Origin: Polaribacter sp. KT25b
GTDB lineage: Bacteria; Bacteroidota; Bacteroidia; Flavobacteriales; Flavobacteriaceae
Reading direction: 5' to 3'
Assembly: GCF_900105145.1 (NCBI RefSeq)
Contig: NZ_LT629752.1
Span: forward strand, 2,981,501 to 3,045,500
DNA: 64,000 bases
Position numbers and translations under genes: made by a program. Under the pieces are notes generated by a model. It made no database searches. It was given only the letters and a program-made list of their open reading frames with translations, and was not told the DNA's origin. Of the stretch, positions 24,917-34,843 are shown piece after piece; the stretch's first letter is position 1, and every line of letters starts with the position of its first letter.

Positions 24917-25618
24917 ATGATAAACACATCTCATTCAGATGCTCAGATTTACTGTGTTACAAATTTTGAAGAGCTTCTTTCTACTCCTTTTCAGGGAGAA
25001 ATTAATGCGATGTGTTGGAACCGAAAACTCGTAGGCGATTTTTCTGAAATTGTTAAAAAGCTAACATTAAACGAAAATATACAAATAGTTCATCCAAAAG
25101 ATCTTCTCGAACTAAAACTAAGTGAACAAGGGCAACTTGCTCGCGAAATTCTTTTAAATGACTTCAATGTTTTGAAAGCTCATGGAGCATCGCCAACTAT
25201 AAATATCATTAAAAATTATGAGAGCGATGATGCGTTTCCTTTTTTTCCTACGGATGTATATTCTTTTCATGTAGATCGTTCTCCAATTGCAACTGATACT
25301 TTTTTATGCACCTATTTTGGCGCTTCGAGTGATATTTTACCAAATTCGCAAGGCACACAAAAAATATTGATTCCAGAAATACGATCTGAACTCAAAAAAT
25401 TATACGGTGAAAGTGATGAAGAAGGTTTTGAATCCTTTTTAAGCGAATTTTTCTTTGATTTACATTATCAACCAAAACCGAATACTAATCCAATTAGCTT
25501 AGGAAACGGTCATATCTGGAAATTAGCAATAGATCATCCTGAAAGCAAAGTTTTACCTTGTCTTCATAGAGCACCAAAAGAAAATACTGGAGAAAATCGG
25601 TTATTATTAATTTGTTAA
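24917..25618 (+). CDS. DUF1826 family protein
   Basis: 233 residues, no signal peptide. The segment FPTDVYSFHVDRSPIATDTFLCTYFGASSDILPN, with HVDR and a later HRAP, matches the DUF1826 pattern (HxDR ... LLxTYxG ... HR.P). The HxD plus distant His arrangement recalls a metal-binding cupin, but this is inference. In proteobacteria the family is often beside zinc-regulated genes; no Zur-type site is seen here. A TACATTTG at 24874-24881 is a plausible -7 element. Convergent with rsmG. Confidence 0.65.
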   Translation: MINTSHSDAQIYCVTNFEELLSTPFQGEINAMCWNRKLVGDFSEIVKKLTLNENIQIVHPKDLLELKLSEQGQLAREILLNDFNVLKAHGASPTINIIKNYESDDAFPFFPTDVYSFHVDRSPIATDTFLCTYFGASSDILPNSQGTQKILIPEIRSELKKLYGESDEEGFESFLSEFFFDLHYQPKPNTNPISLGNGHIWKLAIDHPESKVLPCLHRAPKENTGENRLLLIC

Positions 25619-25691
25619 ATATAATTTATGGAATTCCCATATCACACAAAAAAACTATCAATTTTTGAAAACAATAAGAAACTTCAAAAAA

Positions 25692-26321
25692 TTAATTTTT
25701 AAACTTCATCCCTAAATGAACCAATTTCTTAGTTTCAAAGAATTCTTCATCAAAATAATCTGTTAATTCATAAATAGTTGCAGAAGTATACAACTTTAAT
25801 TCTTCTGTTAAATCGCCTCCTTTAAGGTATAAAATTCCGTTTTTTAATTTGTGATTTTGTTTTTTAGCAATTCTACCTTTTGTCCAACCAACAAAAGTTT
25901 CCATTTGCGCTACTGCTCTACTCACAATAAAATCGTACGTATCTTTAATTTCTTCTACTCTACCATTTGTAGTTTTTACGTTTTCTAAACCTAAGCCCTC
26001 AACAACTTCATTTACAACTTTTATTTTTTTACCAATAGAATCGACCAAATGAAACTGTGTTTCTGGAAATAAAATTGCCAACGGAATTCCTGGGAAACCT
26101 CCACCTGTACCAACATCCATTACTTTAGAACCTGGTTTAAACTGCACCAATTTTGCAATTGCTAAAGAATGTAATACGTGTCGTAAATACAACTCGTCTA
26201 TATCTTTTCTAGAAACAACATTTATTTTTAAATTCCAATCTTGGTATAATTCTTGAAGTTTAGAAAATTGTGCTATTTGAATTTCTGATAAATTTTTAAA
26301 GTATTTGTGTATAATTTCCAT
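25692..26321 (-). CDS. rsmG: 16S rRNA (guanine-527-N7) methyltransferase RsmG
   Basis: 209 residues, starting at MEIIHKYFKN; the upstream Met at 26345 adds only MQLKLLLL and would overlap the promoter region, where TATTTTTG lies at 26350-26343. RsmG features: LYLRHVLHSLAIAKL, the SAM site VMDVGTGGGFPGIPLAI, LVDSIGKKIKVVNEV, and VSRAVAQMETFVGW with the RA-AxL-like motif. It methylates G527 in the 530 loop of 16S rRNA. Single gene, divergent from the desaturase. Confidence 0.96.
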   Translation of the reverse strand: MEIIHKYFKNLSEIQIAQFSKLQELYQDWNLKINVVSRKDIDELYLRHVLHSLAIAKLVQFKPGSKVMDVGTGGGFPGIPLAILFPETQFHLVDSIGKKIKVVNEVVEGLGLENVKTTNGRVEEIKDTYDFIVSRAVAQMETFVGWTKGRIAKKQNHKLKNGILYLKGGDLTEELKLYTSATIYELTDYFDEEFFETKKLVHLGMKFKN

Positions 26322-26443
26322 CAATAGTAAAAGTTTGAGCTGCAAAAATAGTTATTTGTAATCAACAATTCTTCACAAAAATTGACGTTTATCATATTAA
26401 GCAAATTTAAATAGTTTATTTTTGCTAATTATATATAACATAA

Positions 26444-27535
26444 ATGAAAACAATAAACTTTTCTAGAGTAGATAAAGCTAAATTTTTTAGAACTCTAAAC
26501 AAAAGGGTAAATACATATTTTAAAGAAAATAACCTAAAAAGAACAGGAAACTGGAAATTATATTCCAAAGCAATTATTATGTTTTCTTTATTTTTAGTTC
26601 CATTTATTCTAATCTTAACAGTTGCTATGCCACAATGGGTAATGGCTTTATTAATGGTTGTTACAGGAATAGGAATGGCTGGTGTTGGTATGAATGTAAT
26701 GCACGATGCCAATCATGATTCTTTTTCTAAAAGAAAATGGGTAAACAAATTAATGGGAAGTAGCATTTATATTCTAGCAGGTAATGTTTATAACTGGAAA
26801 GTGCAACACAATGTTTTACATCATACTTTTACAAATGTAGAAGGGCATGATGAAGATATTGATGCTGGTAGAATTATTCGTTTTTCTATGCATTCTAAGT
26901 GGTTAAAGATTCATAAAATTCAAAAATATTATTCTATCTTTTTATATGGTCTATTAACTATTAACTGGGCAATTACTACAGATATTAAACAAATGCACAG
27001 ATACTTAAAAAGAAAATTATCTTATGGTGAATTCCCAAATCCTGCTACAGAATGGACAAAATTAATAATTTCTAAAATTGTTTATTATGCACTTTGGATT
27101 GTTTTACCTTTATTAATTTTAGATGTTTCTTGGTGGAAAGTATTGTTAGGCTTTTTTGTAATGCATTATACTGCAGGTATGATTTTAAGTTTAGTTTTTC
27201 AATTAGCACATATTGTACCAAATACAGAAATGCCAATTCCTGATAAAGAAGGAAATTTAGAACACACTTGGGCAGTCCATCAATTATATACAACATCTAA
27301 CTTTGCGCCTAGTAATAGTTTGGTAAATTTCTATACTGGTGGTTTAAATCATCAAGTTGAGCATCATATTTTTCCACATATTTCTCATGTACATTATGAT
27401 AAATTAGCTAAAATTGTAAAAGAAACGGCTCAAGAGTTTAACTTGCCATACAACGAGTATGAAACTATGCGTAAAGCAATTGTAGAACATTTTAGACATT
27501 TAGGCGTTTTAGGACAAAAACCCGAATTAGCATAA
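26444..27535 (+). CDS. membrane fatty acid (acyl-lipid/CoA) desaturase
   Basis: 363 residues with two pairs of membrane helices (LFLVPFILILTVAMPQWVMALLMVVTG; IVYYALWIVLPLLILDVSWWKVLLGFFVMHY). The three di-iron histidine boxes are present: HDANHDSF (about 87-91), HNVLHHTFTN (about 124-128) and HQVEHHIFPH near residue 305. The order and spacing fit front-end or delta-type acyl desaturases with the QVEHH box (here HQVEHH). It introduces a double bond into membrane fatty acids using oxygen and electrons from a ferredoxin or cytochrome. TATTTTTG at 26417-26424 is a plausible -7 element. Confidence 0.92.
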   Translation: MKTINFSRVDKAKFFRTLNKRVNTYFKENNLKRTGNWKLYSKAIIMFSLFLVPFILILTVAMPQWVMALLMVVTGIGMAGVGMNVMHDANHDSFSKRKWVNKLMGSSIYILAGNVYNWKVQHNVLHHTFTNVEGHDEDIDAGRIIRFSMHSKWLKIHKIQKYYSIFLYGLLTINWAITTDIKQMHRYLKRKLSYGEFPNPATEWTKLIISKIVYYALWIVLPLLILDVSWWKVLLGFFVMHYTAGMILSLVFQLAHIVPNTEMPIPDKEGNLEHTWAVHQLYTTSNFAPSNSLVNFYTGGLNHQVEHHIFPHISHVHYDKLAKIVKETAQEFNLPYNEYETMRKAIVEHFRHLGVLGQKPELA

Positions 27536-27562
27536 TAAAAAACACAACAACTAACAGCAAAA

Positions 27563-28750
27563 ATGACACATCCATTATCGGACAGAATTAACAGTTTACC
27601 TGTATCTCAAACTTTAGCAATGGCTGCTAAAGCAAGAGAATTAAGAGCAGAAGGAAAAGATATTATTGGTTTAAGTTTGGGAGAACCAGATTTTAATACT
27701 CCAGAATTTATCAAAGACGCTGCCATTGAAGCTATCAATCAAAATTACAATTCGTATTCACCAGTAGATGGTTATGCAGATTTAAAAGAAGCGGTTTGCA
27801 CAAAGTTTAAACGTGATAATAACTTAACTTACAAACCGAGTCAAATTGTAGTTTCTACAGGTGCAAAACAATCTATTGCAAACATTGCTCAAGTATTATT
27901 AAACCCAGGAGACGAAGTTTTATTACCAGCTCCTTATTGGGTAAGTTATTCTGCAATTGCAATTTTATGCGGAGCAAAATATGTAGAAATTCCTTCCTCT
28001 ATAGATACTGATTTTAAAATCACTCCAGAACAATTAGAAGCAGCAATTACTCCTAAAACAAAAATGATTTTCTTTAACTCTCCAAACAACCCAAGCGGAA
28101 CTATTTATAGCGAAGCAGAATACAGAGCGTTGGCAGCAGTTTTAGAAAAACATCCACAGATTTTTATCTTATCAGATGAAATCTATGAACATATCAATTA
28201 CAATTCTAGACCATTTAGTTTTGCAGCAATAGAAAGCATGTACGATAGAACAATTACTGTTAACGGTTTGGCAAAAGCATTTGCTATGACAGGTTGGAGA
28301 ATTGGTTATATTGGTGCTCCAGAATGGATTGCTAAAGCTTGTACAAAAATGCAAGGACAAATTACATCTGGTACAAACTGTATCGCTCAAAGAGCAGCAA
28401 TTACAGCTTTATTAGCACCAGTTTCTAAAATTCAATATATGGTAGATGAGTTTAAAACTCGTAGAGATATCATTATTGGATTACTAAGAGAAATTGATGG
28501 ATTTAAAGTAAACGTACCAGAAGGTGCTTTTTACGTTTTTCCAGACGTTTCTGCATTTTTTGGTAAAACAATAGATGGGGTAAAAATTGAAACTGCAAGT
28601 GATTTTTCTTTATTCATTTTAGAAAAAGCTAACGTAGCAACCGTTACTGGTGATGCTTTTGGCACGCCTAACTGTATTAGAATTTCTTATGCAGCTTCTG
28701 AGTTACAAATTAGAGAAGCAATCAAGAGAATTAAAGAAGCGTTAAGCTAA
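27563..28750 (+). CDS. class I pyridoxal-phosphate aspartate aminotransferase
   Basis: 395 residues. Fold type I features: IIGLSLGEPDFNTPEFI, STGAKQSIANIAQVLLNPGDEVLLPAPYWVSY, FNSPNNPSGTIYSEAEY, LSDEIYEHINYN, and the PLP lysine in TVNGLAKAFAMTGWRIGYIGAP, then ARISYA-like CIRISYAASELQIREA with the carboxylate-binding Arg. This is the Ib subgroup (thermophile-like AspAT), which can also transaminate prephenate. 27 bases after the desaturase and likely in one transcript with it; a terminator follows. Confidence 0.93.
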   Translation: MTHPLSDRINSLPVSQTLAMAAKARELRAEGKDIIGLSLGEPDFNTPEFIKDAAIEAINQNYNSYSPVDGYADLKEAVCTKFKRDNNLTYKPSQIVVSTGAKQSIANIAQVLLNPGDEVLLPAPYWVSYSAIAILCGAKYVEIPSSIDTDFKITPEQLEAAITPKTKMIFFNSPNNPSGTIYSEAEYRALAAVLEKHPQIFILSDEIYEHINYNSRPFSFAAIESMYDRTITVNGLAKAFAMTGWRIGYIGAPEWIAKACTKMQGQITSGTNCIAQRAAITALLAPVSKIQYMVDEFKTRRDIIIGLLREIDGFKVNVPEGAFYVFPDVSAFFGKTIDGVKIETASDFSLFILEKANVATVTGDAFGTPNCIRISYAASELQIREAIKRIKEALS

Positions 28751-28797
28751 ACTTTAAAAATGACAGTTCGAGCGGTCAAGAACTCTTTTATAAATAT

Positions 28798-28829
28798 AAA
28801 ATCCATCTTTTTTTAGATGGATTTTTTTT
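28798..28829 (+). terminator. terminator after the aminotransferase
   Basis: AAAATCCATCT pairs with AGATGGATTTT around a T loop, followed by a T-run. Confidence 0.9.
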
Positions 28830-28833
28830 GTTT

Positions 28834-28925
28834 GGGCGTGCCCTATCGGTCAGGCTTTGCGCACTCGCTTTTTTGTAAAAACAAAAAGAGCTCAAACAAT
28901 TGCTTTAATCCTTCACGCTTGCATA
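28834..28925. repeat. dispersed GGGCGTGCCC-type intergenic repeat
   Basis: A GC-rich island in AT-rich spacer DNA: GGGCGTGCCC at 28834-28843, then CGGTCAGGCTTTGCGCACTCGC, an internal TTTTTGT/ACAAAAA dyad (about 28869-28886), and TTAATCCTTCACGCTTGC. It resembles a repeat I know from other Flavobacteriaceae (GGGCGTGCCC ... GGGCTTTCCGC), with several substitutions. It encodes no protein here. The 316-base gap 28751-29066 holds the terminator, this repeat and then plain AT-rich DNA. Confidence 0.55.
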
Positions 28926-29066
28926 TTTATAAAATAATTTAATCATCAAAATTATAAGATCGTTTTAAAATTTAATAACTCTTTTTTTTTGATTCAGCAA
29001 CAAATATCCAAAACGTTATAAGAGAAAATTTCAGGAATTAAAAGCCTGAATAAACACACTCTTTAT

Positions 29067-29282
29067 TTAAAAAGCAATTAAGATAATAGCAAAGGCAAAT
29101 AATGAAACTTGTAAAACAACTCCTGTCTGACTTTCTATTTTTCCTTCATGATTTAAAATCATAGATTTAATTTTAGATATTGATTTAGATTTCTCTAATC
29201 TCATATTCCTTTTAATTTCTTGTTTGTATGCAGATGTTAAAATTCCTCTTTCTTCTACAACTTCTGTATTTAAATATTTCAT
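29067..29282 (-). CDS. small membrane-anchored hypothetical protein
   Basis: 71 residues. The N-terminal 50 are charged (MKYLNTEVVEERGILTSAYKQEIKRNMRLEKSKSISKIKSMI), and the last about 17 (VVLQVSLFAFAIILIAF) form one membrane helix ending at the stop, so it would be tail-anchored. No family recognised. It lies downstream of ftsZ on the same strand, after a strong terminator, so it needs its own promoter; none is obvious. Coding is plausible from composition but not proven. Confidence 0.5.
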   Translation of the reverse strand: MKYLNTEVVEERGILTSAYKQEIKRNMRLEKSKSISKIKSMILNHEGKIESQTGVVLQVSLFAFAIILIAF

Positions 29283-29432
29283 GGTGTTTTGTTTAATTGA
29301 TTACATAGTTTAGACGAGACATAAAAAATTTTGTTACAAGCTAAAACTCATGCTGTCAATAAGAAAACATCATTTTTATAGGATTGATGGTTTACGACAA
29401 TCAGAAAAAAAATGAAAAAAAATTGTAAAAAC

Positions 29433-29470
29433 AAAAAAATCACATCTTAAAAAGATGTGATTTTTATATG
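29433..29470 (-). terminator. terminator of the dcw cluster after ftsZ
   Basis: AAATCACATCTT pairs with AAGATGTGATTT around a 3-base loop, with A-run on the left that gives a T-run on the minus strand. It lies about 20 bases after ftsZ and marks the end of the division cluster. Confidence 0.9.
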
Positions 29471-29485
29471 TATTTAAAGTAAAAA

Positions 29486-31372
29486 TTAATCTACATTATC
29501 GTGCAAAAATGAATTATTAGATTTAAAATCTATACCATTATCATCTTTTTTTAATGCAGTTTCAGAATTACTAATAGAAGCATTTTTATCTAAATTAACT
29601 CCCATTCTTTTATATGCAGGTTGTCGCTCAATTTCATCAATGTTTTTGCTTAATTGATCTGTAAACTTATAATTGAAACCTTTCATCTTTCTACGTCTTT
29701 CTTCTGCTCTTTGTTGCAATTCAGAAATTGTTAAATCCATAGGAGAAACTTCTTCACTCAAGGTTTCAATCTTATTTATTTCTGCTTGAGGTTTTCTAGT
29801 TTTAAGTTCAAATTGAACTTCTTGTTCTTCAACTTTTTTCTTCTCTGCAAAACCAGAACTTTTACCAATTGTTGGTTGAGCATCAAAATCTTCTAAAACA
29901 TATCTTTTTTCTACCGATTTTGGTTCTGCTTTAATTTCTTTAGCTTCAAAAACCTGGATTTCATTTACATTTAATTCTTTCTCTACATTTATTTCTTCTT
30001 CAGGTTTTACTTCTTTTTTAGCTGCTAAAGGTAAATCAAACAATAAATCTGCTTGTATTTGCTTTGGTTCTTCTTCAATTTTTTCTTCAGCTTTTGCAAC
30101 ATCAGTAATTATAAAATCGTCATCAGAAACAGTTTGATAAGAAACTTCTTCAAAAGTTACTGGCATACTTGCTATAATTGGGTTTGTAGCAACTAAATCC
30201 ATATTTGGTTTTGTATCTTCAATTTCATCACCTAAATCATGTACTATTTTTTGGGGTGTTGTATTAACAACTGGTGTATCTAAAGTTGGAGATTTTGATA
30301 TAGTTTTTTCATCAAAATTATATGTAGCTTTTTGTTCATCCTCTAAAATATGAACAACTTTTTTAACCTCTGTATTAGTAATTGTACTTTGTTGATCTGC
30401 AGCAAAACCAGTAGCTACAATTGTTACAGCAATAGCGTCTCCTAAATTATCATCTTCACCAATACCCATAATAATATTAGCATCATAACCAGCTTCATCT
30501 TGAATATAATCGTTAATTTCTCCTATTTCATCAAGTGTAACTTCAGTTTTACCTGAAACAATTAACAACAATACATTTTTTGCTCCTGTAATTTTATTAT
30601 CATTTAATAAAGGAGAATCTAATGCTTTTACAATCGCATTTTTTGCTCTACTAGAACCTTCTTCTTTTGCAGAACCCATAATTGCAGTTCCACTATTTGA
30701 AAGTACAGTTTTTGCATCATGCAAGTCAATATTTTGTTTATAGTGATGTGTAATTACTTCTGCAATACCTTTAGATGCAGTAGATAATACTTCATCAGCT
30801 TTAGAAAAACCTGCTTTAAAGCCAAGATTTCCATAAACCTCACGTAATTTATTATTGTTTATAACAATTAAAGAATCAACATTTTTGCGCAGTTGATCAA
30901 TTCCTAATTGAGCTTGGCTCGTACGCCTTTTTCCTTCAAATGCAAAAGGCATGGTTACAATACCAACCGTTAAGATATCCATATCTTTTGCAATTTTAGC
31001 AATAATTGGCGCGGCTCCAGTACCGGTTCCACCCCCCATTCCAGCAGTAATAAACACCATTTTTGTTTGTGTGTTTAACATTTTCTGAATTTCTTGCAAA
31101 CTTTCTTTAGCTGCTTGTGCTCCTATTTCTGGGTTTGCACCTGCTCCTAAACCAGATGTAAGATTAGCTCCTAACTGAATTTTATTAGGAATTGGACTAT
31201 TTTCTAGAGCTTGTGAATCTGTATTACAGATTACAAAATCTACGCCTGTTATGCTTTGGGTAAACATGTGATTTACTGCATTGCTTCCTCCACCACCAAC
31301 ACCAATTACTTTTATGGTATTAGATTGTGTTTTTGGCATGTCAAATAAAATGTTATCGAATTCTGCGCTCAT
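29486..31372 (-). CDS. ftsZ: cell division protein FtsZ
   Basis: 628 residues, against about 380-400 in E. coli. The tubulin-like GTPase core fills residues 15-330: [14 protein letters not shown], the signature [13 protein letters not shown], and the T7 region ending with the catalytic NxDxxD-type loop (here around FSKADEVLS and the following helices). Residues about 340-570 form an unusually long acidic linker rich in Glu/Lys/Val. The conserved C-terminal peptide is [14 protein letters not shown], followed by about 35 more residues. It polymerises into the Z-ring. It starts 61 bases after ftsA, with a hairpin between. Confidence 0.97.
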   Translation of the reverse strand: MSAEFDNILFDMPKTQSNTIKVIGVGGGGSNAVNHMFTQSITGVDFVICNTDSQALENSPIPNKIQLGANLTSGLGAGANPEIGAQAAKESLQEIQKMLNTQTKMVFITAGMGGGTGTGAAPIIAKIAKDMDILTVGIVTMPFAFEGKRRTSQAQLGIDQLRKNVDSLIVINNNKLREVYGNLGFKAGFSKADEVLSTASKGIAEVITHHYKQNIDLHDAKTVLSNSGTAIMGSAKEEGSSRAKNAIVKALDSPLLNDNKITGAKNVLLLIVSGKTEVTLDEIGEINDYIQDEAGYDANIIMGIGEDDNLGDAIAVTIVATGFAADQQSTITNTEVKKVVHILEDEQKATYNFDEKTISKSPTLDTPVVNTTPQKIVHDLGDEIEDTKPNMDLVATNPIIASMPVTFEEVSYQTVSDDDFIITDVAKAEEKIEEEPKQIQADLLFDLPLAAKKEVKPEEEINVEKELNVNEIQVFEAKEIKAEPKSVEKRYVLEDFDAQPTIGKSSGFAEKKKVEEQEVQFELKTRKPQAEINKIETLSEEVSPMDLTISELQQRAEERRRKMKGFNYKFTDQLSKNIDEIERQPAYKRMGVNLDKNASISNSETALKKDDNGIDFKSNNSFLHDNVD

Positions 31373-31423
31373 AATAACGTTTATCTTTTAAATTGTTATT
31401 GTTCTATATTATCTTATTGTACT

Positions 31424-31443
31424 TGCTGAATTATCATTCAGCA
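31424..31443 (-). promoter_or_regulatory. hairpin over the ftsA stop codon
   Basis: TGCTGAAT (31424-31431) and ATTCAGCA (31436-31443) form a perfect 8-bp stem with a 4-base loop that includes the ftsA stop (31434-31436). No T-tract follows on the minus strand, so it is not a terminator; it could affect mRNA processing or stability between ftsA and ftsZ. Confidence 0.5.
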
Positions 31444-32768
31444 TTATCTAAAAAATCCTTTAATCCTTCTGTAAATTTTTCGAAAAAAGATTTCTTTTTT
31501 GGCTTTAGTTTTTTTTCAACTATTGGCTCTGGTTCTATTTCTAAAACAGGTTCTGGCTCAATTTTAACTTCTGGCACAACCTCTTCTTTTTTTTCTTCTT
31601 CTTTAATCGTTTTATCTAAACCTACCATTAACAAACCAACTGCTGTTGCATATGCTGGGCTAGACAATACTTCATCAGAATCACCAGCTAAATGCTCATT
31701 AGGAAAACCAATTCTTGCATCCATACCAGTAATATATTCTACTAATTGACGTAAATGTTTTAATTGAGAACCTCCTCCTGTTAATACAATACCTGCAATT
31801 AGTTTTCCTTTTGAAGTTTCGTGTCCGTAATTTTTTATTTCTAAATATACATGCTCAATAATTTCTTGCACTCTAGCATGTATAATTTTTGATAAATTTT
31901 TTAATGTGATTTCTTTAGGTTCTCTACCTCTTAAACCTGGAATAGAAACTATTTCTGTTTCTTTATTTTCTCCAGGCCAAGCAGATCCAAATTTAATTTT
32001 TAATAATTCAGCTTGTTTTTCTATAATAGAGCAACCTTCTTTTATATCATCAGTAATAACATTACCTCCAAAAGGAATTACAGCTGTGTGTCTAATAATT
32101 CCGTCTTTAAAAATAGCCAAATCTGTTGTTCCACCACCTATATCTATTAAAGCAACTCCTGCTTCTTTTTCTTCTTGACTTAAAACTGCTGCTGCAGATG
32201 CTAAAGGCTCTAAAGTAATATCACTTAAGCCTAAACCTGCACTTTTTACACAACGTCCAATATTTCTAATTGAAGAAACTTGCCCAACAACTACATGAAA
32301 ATTAGCCTCTAAACGACCACCATACATACCTATTGGTTCTTTAATATCTGCTTGAGAATCTACCTTAAACTCTTGAGGTAAAACATGTATAATTTCTTCT
32401 CCTGGCAACATTACCAATTTATGCACTTGATTCTCTAGATCTTGAATATCAACATTTTCAATTACCTCATCTGCATTTACTCTTGTAATATAATCACTGT
32501 GATGTAAACTTCTAATATGTTGCCCTGCAATACCAACAACAACATCTTCTATTTTAAGCCCAGAAACACTTTCTGCTTCTTCTACCGCTTGCTGTATAGA
32601 TTGAATCGTTTGTGTAATATTACTAACTACACCACGCTTTACGCCTAAACTTTTAGCCTTTCCAATACCTACAACCTCAATCTTACCATACTCGTTTTTA
32701 CGACCAATCATGGCAACAATTTTGGTGGTACCAATATCTAAACCAACAGCTATTTTATTGTTTTCCAT
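31434..32768 (-). CDS. ftsA: cell division protein FtsA
   Basis: 444 residues from MENNKIAVGLDIGTTK; the in-frame Met at 32792 lies inside ftsQ and precedes the conserved start, so it is rejected. Actin-like ATPase: phosphate-1 GLDIGTTKIVAMIG, 1C domain with VVGIAGQHI, phosphate-2 VALIDIGGGTTDLAIF, adenosine motif GIVLTGGGSQLKHL. A charged linker rich in Glu, Pro and Val leads to the C-terminal amphipathic helix FFEKFTEGLKDFLDN, which binds the membrane and tethers FtsZ. The gene begins 7 bases after ftsQ. Confidence 0.95.
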   Translation of the reverse strand: MENNKIAVGLDIGTTKIVAMIGRKNEYGKIEVVGIGKAKSLGVKRGVVSNITQTIQSIQQAVEEAESVSGLKIEDVVVGIAGQHIRSLHHSDYITRVNADEVIENVDIQDLENQVHKLVMLPGEEIIHVLPQEFKVDSQADIKEPIGMYGGRLEANFHVVVGQVSSIRNIGRCVKSAGLGLSDITLEPLASAAAVLSQEEKEAGVALIDIGGGTTDLAIFKDGIIRHTAVIPFGGNVITDDIKEGCSIIEKQAELLKIKFGSAWPGENKETEIVSIPGLRGREPKEITLKNLSKIIHARVQEIIEHVYLEIKNYGHETSKGKLIAGIVLTGGGSQLKHLRQLVEYITGMDARIGFPNEHLAGDSDEVLSSPAYATAVGLLMVGLDKTIKEEEKKEEVVPEVKIEPEPVLEIEPEPIVEKKLKPKKKSFFEKFTEGLKDFLDNAE

Positions 32769-32775
32769 TTTTGAT

Positions 32776-33501
32776 TTATTTTGTGCACACAACTTGGTTG
32801 TGATATTTTACATTTATTACGCTATAACTTTTAATCGTTTTATCTTTAAATGTTTTATTATAAAACGCTTTTAACTTCTTAAATTTGATATCAATTTGAG
32901 ATAAATTTCCAAAATCGATTTTATAATCTCCACTTCTTACAGAAAATTGATATTCATTAACGTCAGATTTCTCAATTCCAACGATCTCTTTTTGCAAAAA
33001 ATCATCTTTTAAAATAAAAGAAATTAAGGGCAAAACTTCAATGATTTCCCCATCATTTTCTATTCCAGAAACCAGCAGAACCCTAGCAGAATAATTATTT
33101 GACAAAGGAATCTTTACACCTTGTTTATCAACATAATAAGAATCATTTTTTGATACAATTCTTGCTACAGGAGTACGTTGTTTTATAACTGTTTTTAATT
33201 GCCCATCTACCGTTAAAAAAACGGCTGCATTTTCAACATATGGGTTTTTAAGAACCGTATTTTCCAAACCATACAAATTTATCATAGATTTTGTATTGTT
33301 ACTAATAGTTTCGCTATTTTGTATTAACAATTTATGAACCATTAAATGTGTTAAAAAATTATTACCTCCTTCATCAATTTCTATAACGGGTTCGCCAATT
33401 TTTATTTGACTATTTCTTGCTGATGAAAAACCATACAACACCCCTAAACCAACTATTAACACTACAAACAACATGTATTTTAAAAATTGTTTAAACTTCA
33501 T
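32776..33501 (-). CDS. ftsQ: cell division protein FtsQ
   Basis: 241 residues from [12 protein letters not shown]; a Met 12 bases upstream (33513) is also possible. One N-terminal membrane helix (YMLFVVLIVGLGVLYGFSS) is followed by a periplasmic POTRA/FtsQ region (LENTVLKNPYVENAAVFLTVDGQLKTVIKQRTPVARI). As usual in Bacteroidota the sequence diverges strongly from proteobacterial FtsQ, so the call rests on topology, the QRTPVARI motif and position between murC and ftsA. It bridges early and late divisome proteins. It overlaps the end of murC by 11 bases. Confidence 0.88.
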   Translation of the reverse strand: MKFKQFLKYMLFVVLIVGLGVLYGFSSARNSQIKIGEPVIEIDEGGNNFLTHLMVHKLLIQNSETISNNTKSMINLYGLENTVLKNPYVENAAVFLTVDGQLKTVIKQRTPVARIVSKNDSYYVDKQGVKIPLSNNYSARVLLVSGIENDGEIIEVLPLISFILKDDFLQKEIVGIEKSDVNEYQFSVRSGDYKIDFGNLSQIDIKFKKLKAFYNKTFKDKTIKSYSVINVKYHNQVVCTK

Positions 33502-34843
33502 ATTTATCAGCATTTAAAAAATGGTTCATAACTTCATGTATCATCACTCCAATATCACCAGCACCTAACATTACCACTACTTTTGCTGATGAATTTTTAA
33601 TATCTTTTATTAAATTATTTTTTTGCGTCAATTTTTTATGCTCGTTATTAATTTTACTCAATAACCAATCAGAATCTATGCCAGCAATTGGCAATTCCCT
33701 TGCAGGATAAATATCTAATAATAAAATTTCATCAAACTTTGAAAGTACTTTTGCAAAATCATCAATAAAATCTCTGGTTCTAGAAAATAAATGTGGCTGA
33801 AAAACAACCAACACTTTTTCATCTGGATACATTTCTCTAATTGAATTTTCTACAGCATTTATTTCTGTTGGATGATGTGCATAATCATCAATCAATACAA
33901 AATCTTCGGTTTTAATTTTATAAGAAAATCTACGTTTTACACCTTTAAAAGTTGATAAGCTCTGTTTGATATTCTCTAACGAAACTCCATAAACATCTGC
34001 CATTGCCAAAGCAGCCAGAGCATTCATTACATTGTGTTTTCCTGGTAAATGAAACTCAATATTTTTTACAATTTCTGATGGAGTTTGAACATCAAAAATA
34101 TATTTTCCACTTTCAATTTTTACATTAAAAGCTTTGAAATCTGCATCTTCATTTATAGCATACGTTAACCCTTTTAAAGGCAAACCTTTCGCAACAATTA
34201 AGGTGTCAGAAACTTTTTTAGAGAAATCTAAAAATGTCTTTTCTAATTCTTTTGCATCACCATAAATATCTAAATGATCTGCATCCATAGAAGTTATACA
34301 GGCAATATTAGGACTCAATTGCATAAATGATCTATCAAACTCATCTGCTTCTACCACAGAAATTTTATCATCTCCTAGAATTAGATTTGAGTTGTAATTT
34401 TCTGAGATTCCGCCTAAAAAAGAGGTCGCTTTTTCTTGATGCATAATATGCCCTAAAATAGAAGAAGTAGTTGTTTTTCCATGTGTACCAGCAACCGCCA
34501 AACAAAAAGTACTTGCCGTTATTTTTCCTAAAATTTCTGCTCTTTTTAGAACTGTAAAATTATTATCTAAAAAGTAATTGAACTCCAAATGGTTTTTAGG
34601 AACTGCAGGCGTAAACACCACCAATGTTTCCTCTTTATTAAAAAAAGAACTTGGAATATTTTTTACAGTATCTTCAAAATGAATTTCAACACCTAACTCT
34701 TCTAAACTAGCAGTTATTTGAGAAGGAGTTTTGTCATAACCAGCCACCAGTTTTCCATTAGTAGCAAAATAACGAGCAATTGCGCTCATTCCGATGCCAC
34801 CAATTCCGATGAAATAAATGTTATGTATATTTTCTAAATTCAC
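33491..34843 (-). CDS. murC: UDP-N-acetylmuramate-L-alanine ligase MurC
   Basis: 450 residues. The Mur ligase P-loop is [13 protein letters not shown]; the N-terminal UDP-binding [13 protein letters not shown], the central [32 protein letters not shown], and the [12 protein letters not shown] of the C-terminal domain are MurC-specific. It adds L-alanine to UDP-MurNAc, using ATP. Overlaps murG by 4 bases and ftsQ by 11, consistent with coupled translation. Confidence 0.96.
   Translation of the reverse strand: MNLENIHNIYFIGIGGIGMSAIARYFATNGKLVAGYDKTPSQITASLEELGVEIHFEDTVKNIPSSFFNKEETLVVFTPAVPKNHLEFNYFLDNNFTVLKRAEILGKITASTFCLAVAGTHGKTTTSSILGHIMHQEKATSFLGGISENYNSNLILGDDKISVVEADEFDRSFMQLSPNIACITSMDADHLDIYGDAKELEKTFLDFSKKVSDTLIVAKGLPLKGLTYAINEDADFKAFNVKIESGKYIFDVQTPSEIVKNIEFHLPGKHNVMNALAALAMADVYGVSLENIKQSLSTFKGVKRRFSYKIKTEDFVLIDDYAHHPTEINAVENSIREMYPDEKVLVVFQPHLFSRTRDFIDDFAKVLSKFDEILLLDIYPARELPIAGIDSDWLLSKINNEHKKLTQKNNLIKDIKNSSAKVVVMLGAGDIGVMIHEVMNHFLNADKYEV

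Noticed and set aside
31393..32178. Plus-strand open frames over ftsA
   Set aside because: Shadow frames opposite ftsA with low-complexity Ser/Phe-rich translations.
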